From Cryobacterium sp. SO1 (GTDB lineage: Bacteria; Actinomycetota; Actinomycetes; Actinomycetales; Microbacteriaceae): 64,000 nt of DNA. The number at the start of each line of letters is the position of its first letter. The stretch's first letter is position 1. Location of the stretch: NCBI RefSeq assembly GCF_004210215.2, contig NZ_CP067394.1, positions 868,001-932,000 on the forward strand, read 5' to 3'. The notes under the pieces were generated by a model. The model was not told the origin of the DNA and did no database searches. It was given only the letters and a program-made list of their open reading frames with translations. A program made the translations under genes and the position numbers. Of the stretch, positions 16,336-27,772 are shown piece after piece.

Positions 16336-17547
16336 ATGCCGCACAGGCCCATGCCCGCAGATCCGATGATCCAGCAGCTCATCCGCCAGGCCAGTCAGGC
16401 ACAGCTCGGTCGTCGTGCGCTGCTCACCGGCGGGGCCGGAGCCGCAGCGCTGGCGCTCGCCGCCTGTTCGACGGGGAGCGCGGCCCAGCCGACCGCGGCG
16501 GCGGACGTGTCCGGCAGCGACAAGACCCTGCGCTGGGACAACTGGGCCCTCTACATCGACGTTGACGACGCCGGGAACTACCCGACGCTGGAGGCGCTCA
16601 CTGCCGAAACCGGCATCACCGTGAACTACACCGAGGCCGTCGACGACAACAACACCTACTACGGCAAAGTCAAGGACCAGCTCGCCCTCGGCAAGGACAT
16701 CGGCGCCGACACCGTCTGCCTGACCGACTGGATGGTCGGCCGGCTCGCCCGGTTCGGGTACCTGCAGGAACTCGACCACAAGAACATCCCCAACCTGGCC
16801 AACCTCCTGCCCAGCCTTAAGGACGTGGACTTCGACCCGGGCCGGGCACTGTCGGTGCCCTGGCAGGGCGGCTTCGCCGGCATCTGCTGGAACAAGGAGA
16901 AACTCCCGGACGGCATCGGCTCCGTCGAAGAACTGTGGAACACCCCCGAACTCAAGGGCCGGGTCGGCGTGCTCTCGGAGATGCGCGACACCATGGGCCT
17001 GATCATGCTCGACGCGGGCATCGACATTTCCGGTGACTGGAGCGACGAGGAATTCACCTCCGCGATCGAGGTGCTCAAGAAGCAGGTCAGCGACGGCCAG
17101 GTGCGCAACATCAAGGGCAACTCCTACAAGGAGGACCTGGTCAACGGCGACAGCCTCGCCGCCATCGTCTGGTCGGGCGACATCGTCCAGCTCAACGCCG
17201 AAAACGGCGACAAGTGGGGCTTCGTGGTGCCGGACAAGGGCGGCACCATCTGGAACGACAACTTCGTCGTGCCGATCGGCTCCGCACATAAGGCTAACGC
17301 CGAAGCGCTGATCAACTACTACTATGACCCGGCCGTCGCAGCGGAGGTCGCCGCCTACGTGAACTACATCACGCCGGTCGCGGGCGCCAAGGAAGCGGCC
17401 ATGGAAATAGACCCTGAGCTGGCCGAGAACCAGCTGATCTTCCCCGACGACGCCACCCTCGCCAAAGCGAAGGTGTTCCGCACCCTCACCGGCGCCGAGG
17501 AACAAACCTACGGTGCCCAATTCCAGAGCATTCTGCTGGGGGCCTGA
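16336..17547 (+). CDS. Polyamine ABC transporter substrate-binding lipoprotein (PotD/PotF-like)
   Basis: A 403-residue extracytoplasmic solute receptor. The ATG at 16336 follows AAGGAG (16324-16329) by six bases. The N-terminus has a twin-arginine-like LGRRALLTGG stretch and a lipobox LALAAC, so it is probably a lipoprotein exported by Tat or Sec. The mature part shows the spermidine/putrescine-binding pattern (WDNWALYI near the start, NTYYGKVKDQL, PWQGGFAGICWNKE, and IVWSGDIVQLN). It is the first gene of a four-gene operon (binding protein, ATPase, two permeases) with spacing of 3 bp to the next gene. Exact substrate (putrescine, spermidine or another diamine) cannot be told from sequence. 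Confidence 0.93.
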   Translation: MPHRPMPADPMIQQLIRQASQAQLGRRALLTGGAGAAALALAACSTGSAAQPTAAADVSGSDKTLRWDNWALYIDVDDAGNYPTLEALTAETGITVNYTEAVDDNNTYYGKVKDQLALGKDIGADTVCLTDWMVGRLARFGYLQELDHKNIPNLANLLPSLKDVDFDPGRALSVPWQGGFAGICWNKEKLPDGIGSVEELWNTPELKGRVGVLSEMRDTMGLIMLDAGIDISGDWSDEEFTSAIEVLKKQVSDGQVRNIKGNSYKEDLVNGDSLAAIVWSGDIVQLNAENGDKWGFVVPDKGGTIWNDNFVVPIGSAHKANAEALINYYYDPAVAAEVAAYVNYITPVAGAKEAAMEIDPELAENQLIFPDDATLAKAKVFRTLTGAEEQTYGAQFQSILLGA

Positions 17548-17550
17548 GCC

Positions 17551-18753
17551 GTGTCGAGCGGCGCGTTCGCCGACCGGGGTGCCGACCTGGAGCTGGTCGG
17601 CATCCACAAGCGGTTCCCGGGCTTCACCGCCATCGAACACCTTGACCTGGTCATTCCCGCCGGCTCGTTCTTCGCCCTGCTCGGCCCGTCCGGCTGCGGG
17701 AAGACCACCACCCTGCGCCTGGTGGCCGGGCTGGAGGACCCCACCGATGGCCGCATCCTGATCGGCGGCCAGGACGTCACCACCCAGAAGGCCTATCAAC
17801 GACCGGTGAACACGGTGTTTCAGAGCTACGCGCTCTTCCCGCACATGACGGTGCTCGAGAACGTGGCCTTCGGGCTGCGCCGCCGCAAAATCGCGGATGC
17901 GCTCGGCAAAGCCCACGAGGCGCTCCGGTTGGTCGAACTCGACCACCTGGCCGCCCGCAAGCCCGTGCAGCTCTCCGGCGGGCAGCAGCAACGGGTGGCG
18001 CTGGCCCGGGCGATCGTGAACCGGCCGGCCCTGCTGCTGCTCGACGAGCCGCTCGGCGCGCTCGACCTCAAGCTGCGCCGGCAGATGCAACTCGAGCTCA
18101 AGGCCATTCAGGAGGAGGTCGGTCTCACCTTCTTGCACGTCACCCACGACCAGGAGGAGGCCATGACCATGGCCGACACCATCGCGGTGATGAACAAGGG
18201 CCGGATCGAGCAGCTGGGCGCGCCGGAGCAGCTCTACGAACTGCCCAAGACCGCTTTCGTGGCCAATTTCCTCGGCCAGTCCAACCTGTTCACCGGAGCG
18301 GTGGTGGGGGAGACCGGCACGGCCATCGCCGTCGACATCGCCGGCCGCAGCATCGTGGTGCCTAAAACCCGCTCGCACCGGCACACCGGTGACGTCACCA
18401 TCGGCGTGCGCCCGGAGAAGCTCAGCCTGCACCGCGACAAACCGACTCCCGACGCCGGCAGCAACGTGATGGGCCCCGGCCGGGTGACGGATGTGTCCTT
18501 CACCGGGGTGAGTACCCAGTACCTGGTGACCGTGCCTGGCGTCGGCATCCTCATCGTCTTCGAACAGAACCGTTCCTTCGGGCCGGTCGAGGGCGAGGGG
18601 GATGAGGTCTGGGTGACCTGGAATGTGGAACACGGCTTTGGCCTCGACGACGACCCTGTCGCGCCCGACCCCAAGTTCGTGGCCGACACCACCACCAAGA
18701 GCATCGCGGCGCAGCGTCACGCGGCACTCGTCACGGAGCTCGAGGAGGCCTAG
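17551..18753 (+). CDS. Polyamine ABC transporter ATP-binding protein (PotA-like)
   Basis: A 400-residue ABC ATPase of the PotA/MalK group. Walker A is [10 protein letters not shown], the ABC signature is LSGGQQQR, Walker B is [12 protein letters not shown] and the H-loop is VTHDQEEA, all intact. A C-terminal TOBE domain (about residues 280-370) provides regulatory contacts. It starts with GTG three bases after the binding-protein stop and is followed directly, with no gap, by the permease gene. It energises uptake through the two permeases downstream. Confidence 0.95.
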   Translation: MSSGAFADRGADLELVGIHKRFPGFTAIEHLDLVIPAGSFFALLGPSGCGKTTTLRLVAGLEDPTDGRILIGGQDVTTQKAYQRPVNTVFQSYALFPHMTVLENVAFGLRRRKIADALGKAHEALRLVELDHLAARKPVQLSGGQQQRVALARAIVNRPALLLLDEPLGALDLKLRRQMQLELKAIQEEVGLTFLHVTHDQEEAMTMADTIAVMNKGRIEQLGAPEQLYELPKTAFVANFLGQSNLFTGAVVGETGTAIAVDIAGRSIVVPKTRSHRHTGDVTIGVRPEKLSLHRDKPTPDAGSNVMGPGRVTDVSFTGVSTQYLVTVPGVGILIVFEQNRSFGPVEGEGDEVWVTWNVEHGFGLDDDPVAPDPKFVADTTTKSIAAQRHAALVTELEEA

Positions 18754-19671
18754 ATGGCGTTCGCCGCGTTCGCCAGCACGGCCGCACCGCCCACCGATGC
18801 GCCGCCGCGCCGCCGCAGCAAGGTGGCGCTGCTCCTGCTGCTACCCGGCATCCTCTACCTGGTGCTGTTCTTCCTCGCCCCGCTGGTCTCGCTGATCCTC
18901 ACGTCTCTGCAGGCGCCGAGCGAGTTCGGCGACATCGGAATGTACAGTTACGCGTTCCGCTGGGAAAACTACGTGGCGGTGATCGAGCAGTACTGGCCGC
19001 ACATCCTGCGCTCCTTCGGATACGCGCTCATCGCGACGGTGCTGGCGCTGGCATTCAGCTACCCGTTGGCCTACTTCATCGGGGTCACCGCCCGGCGCTG
19101 GCCGTTGCTGCAGAGCCTGATGCTGGTGCTGGTGATCGCGCCGTTCTTCATCAGCTTCCTGCTGCGCACCCTGGCGTGGAAGCAGATCCTCTCCGACGAG
19201 TCATTCCTGGTGACCTCGCTCAAGGCGGTGTCGCTGCTGGCTCCGGACGCGCACCTCACCGGCACGGCGTTCTCGGTGATCTTCGGTCTCACCTACAACT
19301 TCATCCCGTTCATGACGCTGCCGCTCTACACGACCCTTGAACGGCTGGACCTGCGCTACCTCGAGGCCGGCAACGACCTCTACGCCAGCGGGTTCCACAC
19401 CTTCCGCACCGTCACCATACCGCTGTCGATGCCGGGCATCGTGGCGGGCACCCTGCTCACGTTCATCCCCGCCGCCGGCGACTACATCAACGCGAGTCGC
19501 GACTTTCTCGGCGGGGCGGACACCCAGATGATCGGCAACGTGATTGAGGCGAACTTCCTGGTGCTGCTGAACTACCCGGCGGCGGCTTCGCTGTCGATCA
19601 TCCTGATGACGGTGATTCTCGTGATGGTGGGCGTCTACGTGAAGCGAAGCGGAACCGAGGAGCTGCTGTGA
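18754..19671 (+). CDS. Polyamine ABC transporter permease (PotB/PotH-like)
   Basis: A 305-residue inner-membrane permease with about six transmembrane helices. It carries the EAA-type loop seen as YLEAGNDLYASGFHTFRTVTIPLSMPG, the coupling-helix region that contacts the ATPase (key residues EAG...G, about 207-233). The ATG directly follows the ATPase stop. It pairs with the second permease, whose GTG overlaps this gene's stop (GTGA). Confidence 0.94.
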   Translation: MAFAAFASTAAPPTDAPPRRRSKVALLLLLPGILYLVLFFLAPLVSLILTSLQAPSEFGDIGMYSYAFRWENYVAVIEQYWPHILRSFGYALIATVLALAFSYPLAYFIGVTARRWPLLQSLMLVLVIAPFFISFLLRTLAWKQILSDESFLVTSLKAVSLLAPDAHLTGTAFSVIFGLTYNFIPFMTLPLYTTLERLDLRYLEAGNDLYASGFHTFRTVTIPLSMPGIVAGTLLTFIPAAGDYINASRDFLGGADTQMIGNVIEANFLVLLNYPAAASLSIILMTVILVMVGVYVKRSGTEELL

Positions 19672-20473
19672 CCCGACTCTCCCTGGGCAAATGGTTGTTG
19701 CCGCTCTATACGGCGCTGGCGCTGATGTTCCTGATGGTGCCGATCGTGTACACCTTCATCTTCTCGTTCAACGATTCGCTGAAGTCGAACATCACCTGGC
19801 GCGGCTTCACGCTGGACAAGTGGCTCAACGTCTGCGCGGTGCAGAACGGGGCCGTCTGCGAGGCCTTCGGCAACAGCCTGATCATCGGACTGGCCGCGAC
19901 CGTGATCGCTACGACCCTGGGGACCATGATCGCGATCGCCCTGGTGCGCTATAAATTCAAGTTCCGGGCAGGCACCAGCCTGCTCCTGTTCCTGCCGATG
20001 GCCACCCCAGAGGTCGTGCTCGGCGCCGGTCTGGCCGCGCAGTTCCTCTCGCTCGGCGTGCCCAAGGACATGCTCACGATCATCCTGGCGCACACGATGT
20101 TCTGCATCAGTTTCGTGGTGGTGACGGTGAAGGCCCGCGTCGCCGGTCTGGACCCGGCGCTCGAGGAAGCCGGCCGGGACCTCTACGGTTCGCCCGGCCA
20201 GGTGTTCGCGCGGATCACCTTCCCGCTGCTGCTGCCCGGCATCCTGGCGGCCGCGTTGCTGTCGTTCGCGCTGAGCTTCGACGACTTCATCATCACGAAC
20301 TTCAACTCCGGCGCGGTGACGACATTCCCGAAGTACATCTATATCTCGGCGTCGCGCGGCATCCCGGCGGAGGCCAACGTGGTTGCATCGGCGGTGTTCA
20401 TCCTGGCGCTGGTGATCGTGGTGGTCGCGCAGGTCGCCGCCGCCGCTCGCGCCAAACGCCAGGCCCGCCTCGG

Positions 20474-20477
<4 letters not shown>
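19668..20477 (+). CDS. Polyamine ABC transporter permease (PotC/PotI-like)
   Basis: A 269-residue permease with about six transmembrane helices and an EAA-type loop containing LEEAGRDLYGSPGQVFARI. The GTG start overlaps the previous stop by four bases. It is the last gene of the transporter operon. Its TAG stop is shared head-on with the TAG of the convergent BCCT gene through the palindrome CTAG at 20474-20477. Confidence 0.94.
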
Positions 20478-22198
<1,721 letters not shown>

Positions 22199-22237
22199 GG
22201 TGCTCCTTGCCGACCGAACAGGCTCCGATCACCTCCC

Positions 22238-22249
22238 ATTGTGCACAAT
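22238..22249. promoter_or_regulatory. Palindromic operator candidate between BCCT and adenosyltransferase genes
   Basis: ATTGTGCACAAT is a perfect 12-bp palindrome and extends to 18 bp with one mismatched pair (flanking CC...GG). It lies 40 bp upstream of the BCCT start in the 133-bp divergent gap, a typical place for a repressor site. The regulator is unknown. Confidence 0.45.
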
Positions 22250-22318
22250 TGGCGGAGCAGTGTCGAAAGCAACGGCCCGTGGTCTGAATCAACGGTACGT
22301 GTGTTCAGGGGACATTAC

Positions 22319-22324
22319 TATAGT
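22319..22324 (+). promoter_or_regulatory. -10 element of the adenosyltransferase gene (leaderless)
   Basis: TATAGT matches the -10 consensus at five of six bases and ends seven bases before ATG 22332. Transcription would start at or very near the ATG, giving a leaderless mRNA. This favours ATG 22332 over the GTG at 22323, which overlaps the -10 itself. Confidence 0.5.
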
Positions 22325-22331
22325 GGCAGAT

Positions 22332-22997
22332 ATGGCTGAACTCGATGAATCCGGAACTGCTGGGCCCTCTTTGTATACCGGTCGAGGTGATTCCGGACGT
22401 ACCACCTTCGGTCGGCACGGCGACGTGGCCAAGACCGATGTGCGCGTCGCCGCTTATGAGGAGTGCGACGAAGCCAACGCGCTGGTGAGTGTGGTCATGG
22501 CCGTCGGGAACCTGCCGATCGGGATCACGTCCACCCTGGCGAGCGTGCAGAACGACCTGTTCGATCTGGTCGCCGACCTCGCCGTGCCGCTGGACGCTGC
22601 CGAGCCCGCGACCGCGCGCATACGAGAATCACACCTGACCCGCCTCGAGCGGGCCGTCGACCATTTCGAGCCGGATGCCGCCGACCTCAGTGGCCGCGTG
22701 CTGCCCGGCGGCACCGTCGCCGCCTCGCTGCTGTACCAGGCGCGTGCGGTCGTGCGGCGAGCCGAGCGGGCTGTCTGGGTCGCCGTGGAGGCGCATCCGT
22801 CCCTGGTCAATCCGCTGTGCGCATGCTACCTGAACCGGCTGTCGACGCTGCTGTTTGTGCTCGCCCGGGGCGCAAACGCCGAGCACGGTGACATGCAGTG
22901 GGTGCCGGAGGCGTCGGCGCTGGCTATGGCGCAGGAAGACGGCGCCGCCGCCCAGCCTGCCGACGCAGCCGACATGGACCCCGCCTCCCCGGCCTGA
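22332..22997 (+). CDS. PduO-type ATP:cob(I)alamin adenosyltransferase
   Basis: A 221-residue cytoplasmic enzyme that transfers the adenosyl group of ATP to cob(I)alamin to make coenzyme B12. The family pattern is visible: LYTGRGDSGRTTF near the start, VAAYEECDEANA, the ARAVVRRAERAVW helix (the R-x2-RRAER motif) near 138-150, and YLNRLSTLLFVLAR. The usual GDxGTT reads GDSGRTTF here, a slight variation. The C-terminal about 25 residues are low-complexity Ala/Asp. No B12-dependent enzyme gene is in the window. Start chosen as ATG because a -10 element precedes it by seven bases. Confidence 0.88.
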   Translation: MAELDESGTAGPSLYTGRGDSGRTTFGRHGDVAKTDVRVAAYEECDEANALVSVVMAVGNLPIGITSTLASVQNDLFDLVADLAVPLDAAEPATARIRESHLTRLERAVDHFEPDAADLSGRVLPGGTVAASLLYQARAVVRRAERAVWVAVEAHPSLVNPLCACYLNRLSTLLFVLARGANAEHGDMQWVPEASALAMAQEDGAAAQPADAADMDPASPA

Positions 22998-23023
22998 TCG
23001 GCGCCGACCGCTTTCGTGAACGG

Positions 23024-24064
23024 TTAGACGTAGCTGGCGCGGATCTGGCCGATGGGCTGGCCACCGCCGTGCACGGCGAGCTTGAGCTCGGGCACGATCG
23101 CATCGATGTCGGCACGGCGTACCGCACCGGCATCCGCCAGCAGGCTCAGGGCCACGATGGTGGCCGCCCGGAGGTTGCCGTCGAGGATCTTCAGCGCCAC
23201 GGTCATACCGTTGTCGGCTGAGGCCACCATGATGCCCTCCGCGCCGCCCTTGACGAACAGGCCCAGCCGCTCGATCGCGATCGAGTCCGGCAGGCCGGGC
23301 CCGGCGATGACCCAGCCGTTCTCGCGTACCGCCTCGGCCAGGAACCCGGCCTCGCGGTAGATGGCGAACGGTGAGCTCGACTTGGACGTGGCGATGCGGG
23401 CGATCCCGCGGGCCAGGGCGGTCAGGGACAGCGCGTGCACCGGGGCGCCACACCCGTCGACGCCGCTCGCCGCCGGCCGCTCGCCGGTGAAGCGCTCGAC
23501 GACGTCGAGAATGCGCTTCTGCAGCGGATGCTCCGGGTCGAGGTACCCGGCGACCGGCCAGTGATTCTGCACACACGCCACGAGCATCGCCGCGTGCTTG
23601 CCCGAGCAATCCGAGTAGATCGGGGCCGGGCCGGCGCCCTGGCGCACCAGGGAATCGCGGGTGCCGGAGTCGCCCGGCCAGGTGGGCGTGCAGCCCAGGT
23701 CGGCCTCGGAGAGTCCGGCGCGGGCCAGCAGTCCCCGCACCAGGTCGGTGTGCTTCTGGGTGCCGGAGTGGCTGGACGTCGCGATCGCGGCGTCCTCCCC
23801 GCGCAGCACCACGCCGCTGGCCATGACCGCGATGGCCTGGAAGGGCTTCATCGACGAGCGGGGGAACACCGGCGCGGTGACGTCGCCGAGGGCGCGGAGC
23901 ACCGCGCCGTCACTGCCGAGCACCACGGCCGCACCGGCGTGGCGGGACTCGATGAAACCGGAGCGTTCCACGACGGCCAGCTCGACGGCGTCGATCACTT
24001 CGATGGTTCCGGCGGTGGCGGGCGCTGCCGCGCCGAACGCGGCGGGCGTCGTCGACGTCGTCAC
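23024..24064 (-). CDS. Asparaginase (asparaginase II family)
   Basis: A 346-residue protein of the actinobacterial/rhizobial-type asparaginase family (PF06089), unrelated to the E. coli enzymes. Family landmarks include SGFIESRHAGAAVVL, PRSSMKPFQA, SSHSGTQKHT, SDCSGKHAAML and GVDGCGAPVHALSL. It hydrolyses L-asparagine to aspartate and ammonia. The GTG start lies only two bases after the stop of the upstream GABA aminotransferase gene, so the two are almost certainly one operon, consistent with a nitrogen-scavenging unit. Confidence 0.92.
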   Translation of the reverse strand: MTTSTTPAAFGAAAPATAGTIEVIDAVELAVVERSGFIESRHAGAAVVLGSDGAVLRALGDVTAPVFPRSSMKPFQAIAVMASGVVLRGEDAAIATSSHSGTQKHTDLVRGLLARAGLSEADLGCTPTWPGDSGTRDSLVRQGAGPAPIYSDCSGKHAAMLVACVQNHWPVAGYLDPEHPLQKRILDVVERFTGERPAASGVDGCGAPVHALSLTALARGIARIATSKSSSPFAIYREAGFLAEAVRENGWVIAGPGLPDSIAIERLGLFVKGGAEGIMVASADNGMTVALKILDGNLRAATIVALSLLADAGAVRRADIDAIVPELKLAVHGGGQPIGQIRASYV

Positions 24065-24066
24065 GG

Positions 24067-25449
24067 TTACAGCGTCGCCATCGCGTCGTCGATGACCGAG
24101 AGAGCGTCGGCCAGCAGGGCATCCGTGACGGCCAGGCTGGGCAGGAACCTCAGCACGTTGCCGTAGGTGCCCGCGGTGAGCAACAGCACGCCGTGCTGAG
24201 CGGCGTAGGCGGCGATCGCGGTGACCGCGGCGGGGTTGGGCGCCTTGGTCGTCGTCTGGGTGCCCGGCTGCACGAGCTCGATGGCGATCATGGCGCCGCG
24301 GCCGCGGATGTCGCCGATCATGTTGTGCTTGCCGGCCAGCGCGGTCAGACCGGCACGGAGGGTCTTCTCGATGCGCTGACCCTCGGCGAGGAGGTTGTTG
24401 CGCTCGATCGCGTCGAACACGGCGATCGCGGCAGCGCAGGCGACGGGGTTGCCGCCGAAGGTGCCGCCGAGCCCACCGGGCTGCGACGCGTCAAGAATCT
24501 CGGCACGGCCGGTCACGGCGGCCAGCGGCATGCCGCCGGCGATGCCCTTGGCCACAAGCACCAGGTCGGGTTCCCAGCCGAAGTGCTCGCTGGCGAAGTA
24601 GGCGCCGGTGCGGGCCATTCCGCTCTGGATCTCATCGGCGATCATCACGACGCCGTTCGCGGTGCACCACTCCTGCAGCAGGACCAGGTAGCCCTCGGCG
24701 GGCACCATGAAGCCGCCCTCGCCCTGGATGGGTTCGACCACGAGGCAGGCCAGGTCGCTGGCGCCGACGACCTTCTCCAGGTACGCGATGGTGCGGGCCG
24801 CGGCCTGGGGGCCGGTGAGGCCGTCGTGATACGGGTACGAGTTCGGGGCGTGGTAAACGTCGCTGGCCAGCGGGCCGTAGCCGGTGGCGTATGGGGCGGC
24901 CTTGTAGTTCATCGCCATGGTCAGCACCGTGCGGCCGTGGTACGCGTGGTCGAGAACGGCCACGGCGCGGCGACCGGTGTACTTGCGGGCGATCTTCACG
25001 CCGTTTTCCACCGCCTCGGCACCGGAGTTGATCAGCACGGTCTTCTTGGCGAAGCTGCCGGGCGTGTGGGCGGCGAGCAGCTCGGCGACCTTCACGTACT
25101 CCTCGTAGGGGGTGATCGTGAAGAGGGTGTGCACGAAGTCGTTCAGTTGGTCGGTCGCGGCCGCGACGACGCTGGTCTCCGAGTGCCCGACCGTGGTCAC
25201 GCCGATGCCGGCGCCGAGGTCGATGAACTGGTTGTCGTCGAGGTCGACGACGATCGCGCCGCTGGCCTTCTTGATGTACACCGGCAGGGCGGAGCTGACA
25301 CCGGTGGACACGGCGGCCAGGCGTCGCTGATGCATCTCCGTCGATCGCGGGCCGGGGATGGCCGTCACGATCTTGCGTTCCTGGGTCACCGTGTAAACCG
25401 GGGACGAGGGGGTGGAAGCGGCAGCGGAATCAGTCAACGTGTCAGTCAT
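24067..25449 (-). CDS. gabT: 4-aminobutyrate aminotransferase, copy 1
   Basis: A 460-residue PLP-dependent class III aminotransferase that moves the amino group of GABA to 2-oxoglutarate, giving succinate semialdehyde and glutamate. Visible motifs: [20 protein letters not shown], the cofactor-binding [13 protein letters not shown], and the Schiff-base lysine in [17 protein letters not shown]. It is a paralog of the gene at 26113-27456. TAAACT on the minus strand nine bases before the ATG could be its -10 element. It forms an operon with the asparaginase. Confidence 0.92.
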   Translation of the reverse strand: MTDTLTDSAAASTPSSPVYTVTQERKIVTAIPGPRSTEMHQRRLAAVSTGVSSALPVYIKKASGAIVVDLDDNQFIDLGAGIGVTTVGHSETSVVAAATDQLNDFVHTLFTITPYEEYVKVAELLAAHTPGSFAKKTVLINSGAEAVENGVKIARKYTGRRAVAVLDHAYHGRTVLTMAMNYKAAPYATGYGPLASDVYHAPNSYPYHDGLTGPQAAARTIAYLEKVVGASDLACLVVEPIQGEGGFMVPAEGYLVLLQEWCTANGVVMIADEIQSGMARTGAYFASEHFGWEPDLVLVAKGIAGGMPLAAVTGRAEILDASQPGGLGGTFGGNPVACAAAIAVFDAIERNNLLAEGQRIEKTLRAGLTALAGKHNMIGDIRGRGAMIAIELVQPGTQTTTKAPNPAAVTAIAAYAAQHGVLLLTAGTYGNVLRFLPSLAVTDALLADALSVIDDAMATL

Positions 25450-25538
25450 GATCGGCCCAGTTTACCGCCAGGGCGGCCAGGCGTCCGGGCTATTCCCTGC
25501 GAGAATTATGAGTAAGCGTGAAACCCGAAGGAGACGCC

Positions 25539-26027
25539 ATGATCGGTGCACATCACTATGCAGTGCAGATCCATTGGACGGGCAACCGGGGCACCGGTAC
25601 GAGCAGCTATCGGGCCTATGGTCGTGACCACGTTCTGACCTCCTCGGGCAAGGCGCAGATCGCCGGTTCGGCCGATCGTACCTTCCACGGTGACGCCGAC
25701 CGGTGGAACCCCGAGGAGCTGTTGCTGGGGGCGCTGAGTCAGTGCCACCTGCTCTCCTACTTGCACGTCGCCGCTAAACACGGGGTCGTCGTCGTCGGGT
25801 ATTCCGACGACGCGATCGGCACGATGGCGCAGACCGCGGATGGCGGTGGCCACTTCACGGCCGCCACCCTGCGTCCCCGGGTCACCATCGCCGATCCCGA
25901 CCAGGCGGAGCTGGCCCAGTCCCTGCACGCTGAAGCGTCCAAGGCCTGCTTCATCGCCGCGTCGGTCAACTTCCCAGTGGGTCACGAACCGGTGACCATC
26001 ATCGCCGAGCCGGCCTCACTGCTCTGA
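25539..26027 (+). CDS. OsmC/Ohr-family protein
   Basis: A 162-residue cytoplasmic protein. ATG 25539 is preceded by AAGGAG at 25528-25533; a GTG at 25518 is in frame but lacks this spacing. Both conserved cysteines of the family are present, in LLGALSQCHLLSYL and SKACFIAASVNFPV. OsmC/Ohr proteins reduce organic hydroperoxides with these two cysteines. It lies between the two gabT paralogs but in the opposite orientation; its 3' end faces copy 2 across a strong palindrome. Confidence 0.9.
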   Translation: MIGAHHYAVQIHWTGNRGTGTSSYRAYGRDHVLTSSGKAQIAGSADRTFHGDADRWNPEELLLGALSQCHLLSYLHVAAKHGVVVVGYSDDAIGTMAQTADGGGHFTAATLRPRVTIADPDQAELAQSLHAEASKACFIAASVNFPVGHEPVTIIAEPASLL

Positions 26028-26037
26028 CGCTCCCCAT

Positions 26038-26089
26038 CGCTGGTCGAGCTTGTCGACCCGGTAGTCGGTCTCGACAAGCTCGACCAGCG
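26038..26089. terminator. Extragenic palindrome between convergent osmC and gabT copy 2
   Basis: Perfect 19-bp inverted arms (26038-26056 and 26071-26089; core TGGTCGAGCTTGTCGA) with a 14-base loop, located between two convergent stops. It could act as a bidirectional terminator and looks like a dispersed element: a related sequence sits after proS (45326-45421). Confidence 0.7.
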
Positions 26090-26112
26090 TGTGGTCGCTT
26101 TCTTGAGGCGGC

Positions 26113-27456
26113 CTATTCCTGGGCGGCCTCGAACAGCGTGAAGGCCTCTTCGAGCACCGACGCGGCGTCGTCGATGAGGGCTTCGGAGATGACCACGGAC
26201 GGCATGATTCGCAGCACGGAATCCCAGCTGCCGGCATCCAGTGCGATGACGCCGTTGGTGGTGGCGTGCTTGAGCACGAACGACAGAGCCTCGGGGAACG
26301 GTTTCGTGGTGCCGGGGTGCACGAGCTCCACGCCGAACATGGCGCCCTTGCCGCGCACATCGCCGACGATGCCGAAGGTATCGGCCCAGTCTCCGATGCG
26401 GTCCCAGAGGGCCTTCTCCACACGCTTGGCTTCGCCCAGCAGGTTGTCGCGCTCGATGATGTCGAACACCGCCAGGGCTGCCGCGGTCGAAACCGGGTTG
26501 CCGCCGAAGGTGCCGCCGATGCCGCCGGGCTGAACGGCATCCATGATCTCGGCCCGGCCGGTGACGGCGGCCAGCGGGAACCCGCCGGCGATGCCCTTGG
26601 CCGTGGTGACCAGGTCGGGTACCACGCCGTGGTGCTCGATGGCGTACCAGGCGCCGGTGCGGGCGATGCCGGCCTGGATCTCGTCGGAGACGAAGACGAT
26701 GCCGTTTTCGGTGCAGAACTCGCTCAGTCGTTTGAAGTAGCCCGGGGCTGGGATGACGATGCCGCCGTCGCCCTGGATCGGCTCGACGAAGAAGGCCGCG
26801 ATCTCCGAGGCGCCGATGTGCGTCTGGATGTAGTCGATGGTCTTCTCGGCTGCTTCTTCGCCGGTCAGGCCGTCCTGATAGGGGTAGCTGGTGGGCACGC
26901 TGTAGATCTCACCGGGGAACGGGCCCATGCCCACGCGCTCCGGCCAGGGGCGGTAGGTCATCGCCATGGTGAGGTTGGTGCGGCCGTGGAACGCGTGGTC
27001 CAGGCTGACGATGGCGCGGCGGCCGGTGTACTTGCGGGCGATCTTGACCGCGTTCTCCACGGCTTCGGCTCCGGTGTTCACCAGGATCGAGTGCTTCTCG
27101 AAGTCACCGGGGGTGATCTCGGCGAGCTTCTCGGCGACGCGCACGTAGTTCTCGTACGGGGTCACGGTGAAGAGGGTGTGGGTGAGCTTGCCGGCCTGCA
27201 TGGCGGCGGCCGCGGCCACCTCGGGGTGGGCGTGGCCGATGGTGGTCACGCCGATGCCGCAGCCCAGGTCGATGATCTGGTTGCCGTCCACGTCCACCAG
27301 GATCGCTCCCGCGCCGTGGTCCATGTAGATGTTGGCAAGGGTGCCGGCACCGCGAGATACGGCGCGAACGCGTCGTTCCTGCAGCGCGATTGACCGTGGG
27401 CCCGGGAGGGCGGTGACGAGCTTGCGCTCCTGGCTGACCGAGAAGGAAGAAGACAT
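26113..27456 (-). CDS. 4-aminobutyrate aminotransferase, copy 2
   Basis: A 447-residue class III aminotransferase closely resembling copy 1: [34 protein letters not shown], and the PLP lysine in [17 protein letters not shown]. The two copies differ throughout, so they are established paralogs rather than a fresh duplication; they may differ in substrate (GABA versus another omega-amino acid such as 5-aminovalerate or putrescine). TAAGCT at 27463-27468 on the minus strand lies six bases before the ATG, suggesting leaderless transcription. Confidence 0.9.
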   Translation of the reverse strand: MSSSFSVSQERKLVTALPGPRSIALQERRVRAVSRGAGTLANIYMDHGAGAILVDVDGNQIIDLGCGIGVTTIGHAHPEVAAAAAMQAGKLTHTLFTVTPYENYVRVAEKLAEITPGDFEKHSILVNTGAEAVENAVKIARKYTGRRAIVSLDHAFHGRTNLTMAMTYRPWPERVGMGPFPGEIYSVPTSYPYQDGLTGEEAAEKTIDYIQTHIGASEIAAFFVEPIQGDGGIVIPAPGYFKRLSEFCTENGIVFVSDEIQAGIARTGAWYAIEHHGVVPDLVTTAKGIAGGFPLAAVTGRAEIMDAVQPGGIGGTFGGNPVSTAAALAVFDIIERDNLLGEAKRVEKALWDRIGDWADTFGIVGDVRGKGAMFGVELVHPGTTKPFPEALSFVLKHATTNGVIALDAGSWDSVLRIMPSVVISEALIDDAASVLEEAFTLFEAAQE

Positions 27457-27772
27457 GCCCCCAGCTTACGGACGTCGGCTGGGTCGCAGCCCCGCACCAG
27501 CCGCGGTCAGGCGACGCAGGCGGCGACAGGTGTTCTCCTGTCACGGAGACGAACTGAAAACGCTCGTGCGCTCACGTGGCTGCCATGCTGGCCCTGACAA
27601 CACTGCACGCAGCCATTTCAGGAAGCGTGAGCACGGTGGGTTATCTGCTTGGCGGCATGAGTGTCGTATTAGCGACGGCCCTGTTGTACTTTTGAATTCG
27701 ACTGTTTCGGGCCAAGACGACGAATCACGTCGACTGACCCGAATCAGGACGAATCACGTCGACTAACCCGAA
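27457..27772. other. 316-bp intergenic region
   Basis: Between gabT copy 2 and the 106-residue hypothetical gene. It contains the gabT -10 element next to its start, a possible 36-residue hydrophobic peptide frame (27585-27695) and a 29-bp direct repeat at its end. I see no RNA gene or mobile element. Confidence 0.6.
27585..27695 (+). CDS. Possible small hydrophobic peptide (36 residues)
   Basis: ATG 27585 to TGA 27695 encodes a 36-residue peptide with one membrane-spanning stretch (VGYLLGGMSVVLATALLYF at the C-terminus). A GTG three codons upstream is an alternative. No ribosome binding site or -10 element is evident, so this may be a chance frame or a gene remnant. Its composition fits a single-pass small membrane protein. 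Confidence 0.22.
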   Translation: MLALTTLHAAISGSVSTVGYLLGGMSVVLATALLYF

